Shown: in pieces, positions 1-5,625 of the stretch | Layout: each line of letters begins with the position of its first letter | Position numbering within the stretch: the stretch's first letter is position 1 | NCBI GenBank assembly: GCA_903958285.1 | Contig: CAJBSR010000207.1 | Location: forward strand, 1 to 5,855 | Length of the DNA: 5,855 nt | DNA from: an uncultured Sphingomonadales bacterium | GTDB lineage: Bacteria > Pseudomonadota > Alphaproteobacteria > Sphingomonadales > Sphingomonadaceae | Direction: 5' to 3' | Program-made: the position numbers and the translations under genes | Notes under the pieces: generated by a model | The model's input: the letters and a program-made list of their open reading frames with translations, nothing else | Databases searched by the model: none | What the model was told of the DNA's origin: nothing

Positions 1-197
1 ACGCGGAAAAAGGCACCATCGATCTCCTCGTGGACGACCAAGTCCTTGAAGAGAGGCGGAAAGCCTGGACGCCGCGAGTGTCCGATTATGGGTCAGGTGC
101 TTTGTGGCGCTATGCCCAGAATGTCGGTCCTGCCTATAAGGGTGCGGTAACGCATCCCGGGGGCAAGGCCGAAACACATGTATACGCGGACATTTAG
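1..197 (+). CDS. IlvD/Edd-family dehydratase, C-terminal fragment
   Basis: This is the last 64 codons (frame from base 3, stop TAG 195-197) of a gene that begins before the window. The peptide carries the C-terminal signature of one branch of the IlvD/Edd dehydratases: TPRVSDYGSGALWRYAQ, then VGPAYKGAVTHPGG, ending in YADI. Family enzymes use an iron-sulfur cluster to dehydrate dihydroxy acids or sugar acids; IlvD makes branched-chain 2-oxo acids and others act on L-arabinonate, D-xylonate or 6-phosphogluconate. The 'LWRYAQ..GPA..GAVTHPG' ending fits, from memory, the sugar-acid or secondary IlvD branch better than classic biosynthetic IlvD, but the substrate cannot be told from this tail. 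The catalytic and cluster-binding parts lie outside the window. The downstream lipoprotein gene starts inside its last codons, so the two are probably co-transcribed. Confidence 0.85.
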   Translation, partial: AEKGTIDLLVDDQVLEERRKAWTPRVSDYGSGALWRYAQNVGPAYKGAVTHPGGKAETHVYADI

Positions 198-609
198 CGC
201 GCTTCTGATCGGCTTGACGCTCACCGCCTGTGGTGGCGCGTCTCCCAAGGATGAGGCAATGCTGCCAGCGGCAAGCTCGTTGGCTGAAGCTGAGGCCAGC
301 GCCACCAAGGCGGCGGCCGACAACGGGCTCATCTCCTGCGCTGTCTCCGGCGCCAGCGTCTTTGCCGCGCGCTGTGAGGTGGAAACGGCGCAGACCAAAG
401 AGGGTCTGATCCTGACGCTCCGCCACCCCGATGGCGGGTTCCGCCGTTTGCTCGTCGTGAAAGATGGGCGCGGCGTTGTTGCAGCGGACGGGGCCGATGT
501 CGCTGTCGTTAAGCCGATTGCCAACAACCTGATCGAAGTGGCGTTGGCGGGCGATACCTATCACTTGCCCGCCACGGTGAAGGGCTCAGCGCCTACGCAG
601 ACGCCTTAG
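178..609 (+). CDS. small putative lipoprotein of unknown function
   Basis: A 143-residue protein with a short N-terminal hydrophobic segment (about residues 6-16) ending in a lipobox, L15-T-A-C18. This predicts signal peptidase II cleavage and lipid attachment at Cys18, leaving a mature protein of about 126 residues in the periplasm or outer membrane. The following stretch (about 19-45) is Ala/Ser/Glu-rich and linker-like. The rest looks like a small folded domain with two further cysteines (C54 and C66), which could form a disulfide. I recognise no domain family. The ATG at 178 lies inside the end of the upstream dehydratase gene in another frame, 9 bases after a weak AAGG (165-168), which suggests translational coupling. 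The 3' end overlaps the convergent PAP2 gene by 17 bases. That the gene is real is fairly sure, because the lipobox is clean; function is unknown. Confidence 0.75.
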   Translation: MYTRTFSALLIGLTLTACGGASPKDEAMLPAASSLAEAEASATKAAADNGLISCAVSGASVFAARCEVETAQTKEGLILTLRHPDGGFRRLLVVKDGRGVVAADGADVAVVKPIANNLIEVALAGDTYHLPATVKGSAPTQTP

Positions 610-1711
610 CCGCGGCGTCGACGGCCTGGTCATATCCCGACCGCTGGCAATAAAGGTCCACGGCCTTCCAGATGGCATACATGGCAACCGCCGCGATGAT
701 GCCGTCCACGGCATAGTGCCAGCCAAGGTGGACGGAACCGACAAAGATGATCGCGGCATAAAGCGACATGAAGATGCCAATCGCTTTGCCGATGCGGAAC
801 GCAATCAGGGCGTAGAGCACGGCGATGGCGTTGTGGAGCGAGGGCATTGCCGAAATGCCCATGCCAACGTCGAAGGTCTTTGTGGCATAGGCATTCCATA
901 AAACCTGCTGCCAGCCATAGGCATCGACGATGCCCTGAGACTCGATGCTGTAACCGGCCATGATCTTGATAAGGCCGTCAAATTCATGCGCGGAGGCAAT
1001 GCCGACTTGGGCCGCATAGCAGGGCCCCGCGGCGGATCCGAGCCAAGCACCCACAAAGCCGAGCAGAATCCAGGCGCCTGCAAAACTCAGGAAGAAGCGG
1101 GCCCGCAATTTGCGCGTGGCAAAGAACGCAAAACCAACGGTCGCGATCGACAGTAGGATCACCCAAAGGGAATAGAGGAAATCGATTATATAGGTCGGCG
1201 TGGCGCCGAGCAGGCTGTGTGTGATCTCCCATGGCTGACGGCCAAGAAACAACACCCTGTCCCAATCCGCGAATGTCTCATCCAACCAGAAGGGAATATA
1301 GAGCGGGATCATCATCTTCAGCACGCTGAACGATGTGAACAGGAAGGGCATGCACATCATCGGCACCACCCGGCTTTGGGTGCGATAGCCCTGCGTCCAG
1401 AACTGAACGAATACCTGATGAAGGAGGAGGAGCGGCCGTTGATGGCCCTGCCGCAGCCCCAAGACCATATGATAGGCCATCATCAGACAGATCACGAGCG
1501 GGACCGCCTTCAGCGCTTTCCAAGCGTAAAAGCCCGCCATCTCGACCGCGGAGAAGCCGTTCAGCCATGCCATGACTTCGGCGAGGACCGTCAGGATGAC
1601 CGTGCCGACGACGAGCGGGATGATCCATAGCCGTTCTTCCCGGCCATAGGATGCCGCATCGGCGCGCGGCAGGTTGACAAAGGGGCTCTGGGTATAGGTC
1701 GCTACTGTCAT
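593..1711 (-). CDS. PAP2-superfamily membrane protein, Aur1/inositolphosphotransferase-like
   Basis: A 372-residue polytopic membrane protein. Hydrophobic segments lie at about residues 28-50, 66-86, 117-140, 173-198, 207-230, 296-326 and 333-352. The PAP2 active-site motifs are in the C-terminal third: PSLH at 290-293, and S326-V-H-L-G-W-H332-Y-A-V-D336. The pair H293 and H332, with Asp four residues after the second His, is the arrangement of the Aur1-like PAP2 branch (inositol phosphorylceramide synthase type) rather than the classic KX6RP / PSGH / SRX5HX3D phosphatases; no clear KX6RP motif is visible. Family enzymes hydrolyse or transfer phosphate groups on membrane lipids. Acceptor and donor cannot be read from sequence. 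Given the likely sphingomonad host, a role with sphingolipids or phosphatidic acid is plausible inference only. The start at 1711 has no clear Shine-Dalgarno sequence. The gene overlaps the lipoprotein tail to tail and diverges from the NAD(P)HX repair gene. Confidence 0.85.
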   Translation of the reverse strand: MTVATYTQSPFVNLPRADAASYGREERLWIIPLVVGTVILTVLAEVMAWLNGFSAVEMAGFYAWKALKAVPLVICLMMAYHMVLGLRQGHQRPLLLLHQVFVQFWTQGYRTQSRVVPMMCMPFLFTSFSVLKMMIPLYIPFWLDETFADWDRVLFLGRQPWEITHSLLGATPTYIIDFLYSLWVILLSIATVGFAFFATRKLRARFFLSFAGAWILLGFVGAWLGSAAGPCYAAQVGIASAHEFDGLIKIMAGYSIESQGIVDAYGWQQVLWNAYATKTFDVGMGISAMPSLHNAIAVLYALIAFRIGKAIGIFMSLYAAIIFVGSVHLGWHYAVDGIIAAVAMYAIWKAVDLYCQRSGYDQAVDAAAKASA

Positions 1712-1819
1712 GCGCGGTGAACTAACATATCTTGGTTAACACTCTCCTTCCGCCGCCGTGTTCCTAAATCAGTCACGAGTTCGCTTTGCGAAAATGGCGA
1801 CTGGGCCTAAGCCAACGTC
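1712..1819. promoter_or_regulatory. divergent intergenic region with presumed promoters
   Basis: These 108 bases separate the start of the minus-strand PAP2 gene from the start of the plus-strand nnr gene, so promoters for both should lie here. I see no convincing -35/-10 pair on either strand. The only local structure is a short perfect inverted repeat, TTCGC-ttt-GCGAA (1780-1792), about 28 bases before the nnr start codon; it could be an operator or a chance hairpin. An in-frame TAA at 1808-1810 shows that the nnr reading frame cannot begin further upstream. Confidence 0.35.
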
Positions 1820-3196
1820 ATGAAACCCCTTATCGGCCCGGTTCTGACTGCTGCTGAGACGCGCGCTGCTGAGCAGGTGGCGATGGCGGCGGGGGTGAGT
1901 GTCGATACGTTGATGGAGCGGGCGGGACTTGCCCTTGCCCGGGCTGTTTGGCGCTTTGGCGGCGGGCGCAGCACGCTCATATTGTGTGGCCCCGGCAATA
2001 ATGGCGGCGATGGCTATGTCGCCGCCCGGCTGCTCCAATCCTGGGGTGTGACCGTCCGGCTGGCGGCGCTTCTGCCGCCTGCAACGGATGTGGCCAAGCG
2101 AGCGGCCGCACAGTGGAGCGGCAAGGTTGAGGCCCTGACGGGTGTTGATACTGCCCCCATCCTTGTTGATGCCATCTTCGGCACAGGCCTGTCTCGCGCC
2201 TTGGATGCCGACCTCGTCGCGACCTTGAAGCGTTTGCGGGCAGCGGCGCGCATGGTGATCGCCGCCGATGTGCCGAGCGGTGTGGAGACAGACAGCGGCG
2301 CGGATCTGGGCGCAATCTCCGTAGACGTCACCGTCGCGCTTGGCGCCCTCAAGCCGGCCCATCTGCTCCAGCCCGCCGCGTCTTTGTGCGGCCATATTGC
2401 CTCCGCCGATATCGGGCTTGCAGCGGAGAGCAGGCGGCAGGTCATTGCCCGCCCTGTGCTGAAGGTGCCCTCTGCCGCTGACCATAAATATACGCGTGGT
2501 CTCGTCGCGATCCTGTCCGGGGAGATGAAGGGGGCGGCCCGGCTTGTCGCGTCCGCGGCGGTGCGCAGTGGGGCGGGATATGTCGTTTTGGCGGGAGACC
2601 CGGAGGCGACGGGCATTCCGCTTTCCATCGTCCACCGGTCGCCCGATGCGGCGCTGGCCGATGCGCGGGTATCCGCGATCATAATCGGGCCGGGCCTTGG
2701 GCGGACAGGCGCTGCCGAGGCTTCTGTCATGCAGGCGTTGCAAACGGGCAAGCCCGTCGTGCTGGACGCCGACGCCCTGCACCTCATCCGCCCCGGCCAG
2801 ATCGCCCGCCACACAGCGCCTGTCATCCTGACGCCGCACAAGGGCGAGTTTGAGGCCATGTTTGGTAAGCTTCCCGGTAGCAAGATAGATCAGGCGCTGG
2901 CCGCTGCTGCGGCCAGTGGCGCGACGGTCATCTTCAAAGGCGCAGACACCGTTGTGGCCTCCCCCGACGGTCGGGTTGGATTGTCTGCCCAAAGCTCCCC
3001 CTGGCTATCGAGCGCGGGCACAGGAGATGTTCTGGCGGGCATAGCGGGCGCCATGCTGGCGCGCGGCCTTGACGTGCATGAGGCGGCCTGTGCCGCTGTC
3101 TGGCTCCACAACCGCGCCGCGCACCTTGCTGGCCCCGCGCTCATTGCCGATGATCTTTGCCAGCGGCTTCCGGAGGCGCTAGCGGCAGCGTCATGA
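1820..3196 (+). CDS. nnr: bifunctional NAD(P)H-hydrate repair enzyme (epimerase + dehydratase)
   Basis: A 458-residue fusion that repairs NADHX and NADPHX, the hydrated and inactive forms of NAD(P)H. Residues 1 to about 205 are the YjeF_N epimerase domain, which interconverts R and S epimers: GPGNNGGDGYVAAR (57-70), VDAIFGTGL (116-124) and ADVPSGVETDSG (149-160) are its signature stretches. Residues about 215-458 are the ribokinase-like dehydratase domain (ADP- or ATP-dependent): MKGAARL (236-242), IIGPGLGR (288-295), LDADAL (315-320), LTPHKGEF (337-344), KGADTVV (373-379) and SAGTGDVLAG (398-407) with the presumed catalytic Asp403. All key motifs are present, so both activities are expected. 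At 458 residues it is somewhat shorter than E. coli YjeF (about 515), with no motif missing. ATG 1820 is the only available start but lacks a visible Shine-Dalgarno sequence. The stop overlaps the next gene's start as ATGA. Confidence 0.96.
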   Translation: MKPLIGPVLTAAETRAAEQVAMAAGVSVDTLMERAGLALARAVWRFGGGRSTLILCGPGNNGGDGYVAARLLQSWGVTVRLAALLPPATDVAKRAAAQWSGKVEALTGVDTAPILVDAIFGTGLSRALDADLVATLKRLRAAARMVIAADVPSGVETDSGADLGAISVDVTVALGALKPAHLLQPAASLCGHIASADIGLAAESRRQVIARPVLKVPSAADHKYTRGLVAILSGEMKGAARLVASAAVRSGAGYVVLAGDPEATGIPLSIVHRSPDAALADARVSAIIIGPGLGRTGAAEASVMQALQTGKPVVLDADALHLIRPGQIARHTAPVILTPHKGEFEAMFGKLPGSKIDQALAAAAASGATVIFKGADTVVASPDGRVGLSAQSSPWLSSAGTGDVLAGIAGAMLARGLDVHEAACAAVWLHNRAAHLAGPALIADDLCQRLPEALAAAS

Positions 3197-4386
3197 CCGA
3201 CGAACCCATTGTCCGTATCGCCGCGCGCGGTGACGGTATCACAGCCTCAGGCCGATATTCTCCGCTGGCTGCCCCCGGTGATATGCTCGCCATCGATGGA
3301 TCGGTGACGCATGGCCCCCACCACGCCACGCCCGCTTGCCGCCATTTTCCGGCCTGTGGCGGCTGTCAGCTCCAGCATATTGATGACACCGCCTTTGCCG
3401 ACTTTGTTGTCGACCGTGTGGCGAGCGCTTTGTTGGCACAGCGCTTTGCTGATACCGATATTCGCGCGCCCCATATTTCCCCGGCCCATACACGCCGCCG
3501 GGCGAGCCTGACGGCCGAACGTCGCGGGCGGCAGGTGCAATTGGGTTTCAACGGCGCGCAGACCAACCGCATCGTCGATATGGTCGAATGCCCCGTGCTG
3601 CATCCGGCGATTGAAGCGTTGGTGAAGCCGTTGCGCGGGCTGCTCCCCTCCCTGTTGGCCGATAGGAAAGTCGCGACGATCCAGATGACGCTGGCCGATC
3701 AGGGTGTTGATCTCCTCATTTCCAATGTGGAGGCCGATGGCTTGGACGCCGTGATGGCGCTGTCCGATTTCGCGCAGGAACATAAGTTGGCCCGCCTGTC
3801 GATTGATGAAGGCTTTGGTCCGACCGCGCGGTGGGAACCGGAGCCTTTCACGATCACGCTCGGTGGACTTGCTGTGGCGATGCCCGAAGGCGCGTTTTTG
3901 CAGGCAACCGCAGATGGCGAGGCGAAGCTGGTCGAGTCTGTTTTGGAAGCGGTGGGGCCGGTTGAGACGTCGGCAGATCTCTTTGCGGGCCTTGGCACCT
4001 TTGCGCTGGCCTTGCCCGGGCAAGTGGTTGCGGCAGAAGCGGCGCGCGATGCGATTATGGCGCTGCAGACAGCGGCGAACCGGTCCGGTCGTTTGATCCG
4101 GTGTGAGCACCGCGATCTGTTTCGCAGGCCGCTAACGGCCAAGGAATTGGACGTGTTTGAAGCTGTGGTGCTGGATCCGCCACGCGCCGGTGCGCGGGCT
4201 CAGGTGGCGGAGCTCGCGGCGTCCCCTGTGCCGCGTATCGCCTATGTCAGCTGCAATCCGGCGACGTTCGCGCGGGATGCCAGCATTTTGGCCAATGGCG
4301 GCTACCGTCTGGATTGGGTGCAGCCGGTCGGCCAGTTCCGCTGGTCAACCCATGTGGAACTGGCCGCCGCTTTCTCAAGACCTTAA
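3193..4386 (+). CDS. class I SAM-dependent RNA 5-methyluridine methyltransferase (TrmA/RlmC/RlmD family)
   Basis: A 397-residue enzyme that methylates C5 of a uridine in RNA with S-adenosylmethionine, most probably in 23S rRNA. An N-terminal TRAM-like segment (about 4-42) comes before a [4Fe-4S] cysteine set: C49, C55, C58 (CRHFPACGGC) and C133 (VECPVL). The methyltransferase domain follows: FLQAT (235-239), SAM-binding ADLFAGLGTF (261-270), DPPRAG (328-333), YVSCNPATFARD (351-362) with catalytic Cys354, and HVELAAAF (387-394) with Glu389, the presumed proton-abstracting base. The usual Asn of the FxQxN motif is replaced here (FLQAT), which I believe is common in the alphaproteobacterial branch. 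The target (U747 or U1939 in E. coli numbering) cannot be assigned. I start it at 3193, not the ATG at 3157, because 3193 forms an ATGA overlap with the nnr stop and the earlier 12 codons only read nnr sequence in another frame. A GGAGG lies 16 bases upstream. Confidence 0.93.
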   Translation: MTDEPIVRIAARGDGITASGRYSPLAAPGDMLAIDGSVTHGPHHATPACRHFPACGGCQLQHIDDTAFADFVVDRVASALLAQRFADTDIRAPHISPAHTRRRASLTAERRGRQVQLGFNGAQTNRIVDMVECPVLHPAIEALVKPLRGLLPSLLADRKVATIQMTLADQGVDLLISNVEADGLDAVMALSDFAQEHKLARLSIDEGFGPTARWEPEPFTITLGGLAVAMPEGAFLQATADGEAKLVESVLEAVGPVETSADLFAGLGTFALALPGQVVAAEAARDAIMALQTAANRSGRLIRCEHRDLFRRPLTAKELDVFEAVVLDPPRAGARAQVAELAASPVPRIAYVSCNPATFARDASILANGGYRLDWVQPVGQFRWSTHVELAAAFSRP

Positions 4387-4408
4387 GGTGCGACCCAAGG
4401 CCTTCGAC

Positions 4409-4846
4409 TTATTGTGCAAACGCTGCCATCACCGTGTGTGCGACAAGCATGATCAAGACGAGGCTCGACAGCGAGAACAGCAGGAAGCGGATCATCACCT
4501 TGTTGACGGTCGCCTGCACCAGTGAATGCACGATGCGAAGCGCGACATAGGCCCAAGCCAGCTGCGCGTTGAAGCCGTCACCTGCGCCCATGAAGGCGAG
4601 TGCCAGCGCGACGGCATAAAATACCGTCGGCGCTTCATGCAGATGGTTGTAGTTATGCGCCTTCCACTGGATGTTGGCCGGAATCACGCCGTCCAGATCT
4701 TTGCCGGTGCCACCGGTCAATGACCCGGTATCGACGCCGGCCTTGGACATGGCCGGAATGCGCGTGACGTACATCCACAGCCACATGAACATCGTCCAGG
4801 CGGCCAAGACCGCCATGGGTTTTAGAATTTCGCTATGCATTTCCAT
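4409..4846 (-). CDS. MAPEG-family membrane protein
   Basis: A 145-residue integral membrane protein with four hydrophobic segments (about residues 7-28, 73-88, 94-112 and 119-142). MAPEG-like features are the polar helix-boundary motif NHLHEAPTVFYA (67-78) with Glu71, the conserved-looking WAYVALRIVHSLVQ (98-111) with Arg104 and His107, and Arg120 at the start of the last helix. Eukaryotic MAPEG members are glutathione-dependent transferases or eicosanoid enzymes; bacterial ones are mostly uncharacterised, so glutathione use is possible but not shown. The ATG at 4846 has a strong AGGAGG (4857-4862 on this strand) 10 bases upstream; a second ATG two codons later is less well placed. It converges on the methyltransferase gene with only 22 bases between stops and no obvious terminator hairpin there. 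It has no partner gene in the window. Confidence 0.9.
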   Translation of the reverse strand: MEMHSEILKPMAVLAAWTMFMWLWMYVTRIPAMSKAGVDTGSLTGGTGKDLDGVIPANIQWKAHNYNHLHEAPTVFYAVALALAFMGAGDGFNAQLAWAYVALRIVHSLVQATVNKVMIRFLLFSLSSLVLIMLVAHTVMAAFAQ

Positions 4847-4856
4847 GTTTAATTCC

Positions 4857-4862
4857 CCTCCT
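4857..4862 (-). promoter_or_regulatory. strong ribosome binding site of the MAPEG gene
   Basis: Read on the minus strand this is AGGAGG (within GAGGAGGGG), 10 bases before ATG 4844-4846. It is the only textbook Shine-Dalgarno sequence in the window and settles the MAPEG start. Confidence 0.8.
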
Positions 4863-5103
4863 CGGTATTTTTATTCGGGACCGGGAGGCTGCCCGACACC
4901 GAGTCGCGGGTCAAGAAAAAGCGCGTGGCGGCGTAAGGGGTTGCGCGGAAGTGGAGGAAGTTGAGGCCCTCGGCGCCTTGGAATCCTGGGTTTGTTGGAA
5001 AGGGGGAGGTTCGGGGGCTTCGTTTCCAGATCAGGGTCACAGGTATCCGGAGAGAGGACCAGACGAAATCCTATTTTGCAAGATTGCGGCAAAGAAAGAA
5101 CAG
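4863..5103. other. G-rich intergenic stretch without a convincing gene
   Basis: Between the MAPEG ribosome binding site and the first palindromic repeat lie about 240 bases. Short open frames exist on both strands (for example minus 4849-5040, 63 codons, and plus 4951-5142, 63 codons), but none has a ribosome binding site or a recognisable domain. The plus-strand frame owes its end to reading through the repeat. The plus strand is strongly purine-biased at about 4934-5020, with G-runs at 4988-4990, 5002-5006 and 5013-5017. The MAPEG promoter must lie at the left end; I could not pick out a clear one. Confidence 0.5.
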
Positions 5104-5122
5104 CCCTTCGACAAGCTCAGGG
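5104..5122 (+). repeat. REP-like palindromic repeat, copy 1 (forward)
   Basis: Core CCTTCGACAAGCTCAGG at 5105-5121, with terminal stem CCCT/AGGG and an ACGG tail at 5126-5129. It faces copy 2 and forms the left half of the upstream inverted pair. This core is a dispersed intergenic repeat type that I associate with sphingomonads; the genome-wide copy number is not visible here. Confidence 0.85.
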
Positions 5123-5161
5123 TAAACGGTGTTTTGAGTTGAGCTTTAAACCTCTCCGTCT

Positions 5162-5182
5162 GTCCTGAGCTTGTCGAAGGAC
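5162..5182 (-). repeat. REP-like palindromic repeat, copy 2 (reverse)
   Basis: Reverse complement of the core (CCTGAGCTTGTCGAAGG at 5164-5180) with terminal stem GTCCT/AGGAC. It is preceded by CCTCTCCGT (5151-5159), which recurs at the same distance before copy 4. Its right arm continues into the longer palindrome at 5175-5191. Confidence 0.87.
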
Positions 5183-5191
5183 CGTCCTTCG
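5175..5191. repeat. 17-base perfect inverted repeat before the nuclease gene
   Basis: CGAAGGAC-C-GTCCTTCG has 8-base arms and a single central base. It uses the right arm of repeat copy 2 and ends 15 bases before the GIY-YIG start codon. In RNA the tight centre would force a loop of a few bases. It could affect translation of the nuclease, or it may be the remains of another repeat end. Confidence 0.6.
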
Positions 5192-5206
5192 CTTTACCAC
5201 TAAGCC

Positions 5207-5485
5207 ATGACGTTCTGGACCTACATGCTCCACTGTCGCGGCGGGCAGTATTATGTTGGCCACACCGACGATCTGGACCGGCGTATTGCCCAGCATCAAT
5301 CCGGTGTGATCCCGGGCTTTACCGCAGACCGCCTGCCAGTTGCGCTTGTCTGGCAAGAGACATTCCAGACTCGAGATGAGGCGCGCGCGGCTGAACAGCG
5401 GGTCAAGGGCTGGAGCCGGGCGAAGAAGATGGCGCTTATTCGGGGGGATTGGGGACGGGTCTCTGATCTGTCCAAGGGTGGGTGA
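5207..5485 (+). CDS. small GIY-YIG nuclease-superfamily protein
   Basis: A 92-residue single-domain protein of the short GIY-YIG type (YhbQ/UPF0213-like). The first motif half is Y6-M-L-H, the second is Y15-Y-V-G18. Then come LDRRIAQH (23-30) with the expected catalytic Arg (R26) and His30, then GFTADRLPVALVW (37-49), and AEQRVKGWSRAKK (62-74) with the presumed metal-binding Glu63 and a basic tail. All catalytic positions I can place are intact, so a DNA-cutting activity is plausible; the biological role of these stand-alone small proteins is mostly unknown. I prefer ATG 5207 to the next ATG (5225) because the later one would remove Tyr6. No Shine-Dalgarno sequence lies before it; the 15 bases upstream form a small hairpin. 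The gene is bracketed on both sides by inverted pairs of a REP-like repeat, with its stop 14 bases before the downstream pair. Confidence 0.88.
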   Translation: MTFWTYMLHCRGGQYYVGHTDDLDRRIAQHQSGVIPGFTADRLPVALVWQETFQTRDEARAAEQRVKGWSRAKKMALIRGDWGRVSDLSKGG

Positions 5486-5499
5486 AAAGCAAAAGGGCG

Positions 5500-5520
5500 G
5501 TCCTTCGACAGGCTCAGGAC
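5500..5520 (+). repeat. REP-like palindromic repeat, copy 3 (forward)
   Basis: Core CCTTCGACAGGCTCAGG at 5502-5518 (one base different from copy 1), with stem GTCCT/AGGAC followed by GAGCGG (5521-5526). It is the left half of the downstream inverted pair and begins 14 bases after the GIY-YIG stop codon. Confidence 0.87.
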
Positions 5521-5556
5521 GAGCGGGATCGGGGGGGGCTGACATCCTCTCCGTTT

Positions 5557-5577
5557 GGGCTGAGCTTGTCGAAGCCC
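5557..5577 (-). repeat. REP-like palindromic repeat, copy 4 (reverse)
   Basis: Reverse-orientation copy with core GCTGAGCTTGTCGAAGC at 5559-5575. Both sides of the stem are changed together to GGGCT/AGCCC, so pairing is kept. It is preceded by CCTCTCCGT (5546-5554), as copy 2 is, and makes the right half of the downstream inverted pair. Confidence 0.85.
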
Positions 5578-5625
5578 CGTCCTGTTGTGGGCCAAGGCCG
5601 AAACTTTACTCCCCCGCTAGCCCAT

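Noticed and set aside
2014..2883. A 289-codon minus-strand open frame opposite nnr
   Set aside because: Same reasoning: a low-complexity Ala/Ser/Arg product, no ribosome binding site and no recognisable domain, fully inside nnr.
1769..2992. A 407-codon open frame on the minus strand opposite nnr
   Set aside because: It is antisense to a gene with all expected NnrE and NnrD motifs. Its product is rich in Arg, Gly, Pro and His, as is typical of shadow frames in GC-rich DNA, and shows no domain.
3157..3192. An earlier in-frame ATG for the methyltransferase
   Set aside because: The 12 extra codons lie entirely within nnr and read as Gly/Ala/Ser filler. The ATGA overlap at 3193 is the more natural start.
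3247..4110. A 287-codon minus-strand open frame opposite the RNA methyltransferase
   Set aside because: It is a shadow of the methyltransferase gene; the product is Arg/Gln/His-rich without domains.
4387..4408. Bidirectional terminator between the methyltransferase and MAPEG genes
   Set aside because: The 22-base gap contains only the short palindrome AAGGCCTT near its end, with no loop and no T-tract.
4951..5142. Short plus-strand frame through the G-rich stretch and repeat copy 1
   Set aside because: No ribosome binding site or domain, and its last third is only a translation of the palindromic repeat.
5191..5210. Complete tRNA gene on the minus strand
   Set aside because: Only a D-arm-like hairpin is present; there are no matching acceptor, anticodon or T-arm sequences.
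5104..5577. CRISPR array
   Set aside because: The repeat copies alternate in orientation, have unequal spacing and surround a gene. They are palindromic intergenic repeats, not direct repeats with spacers.
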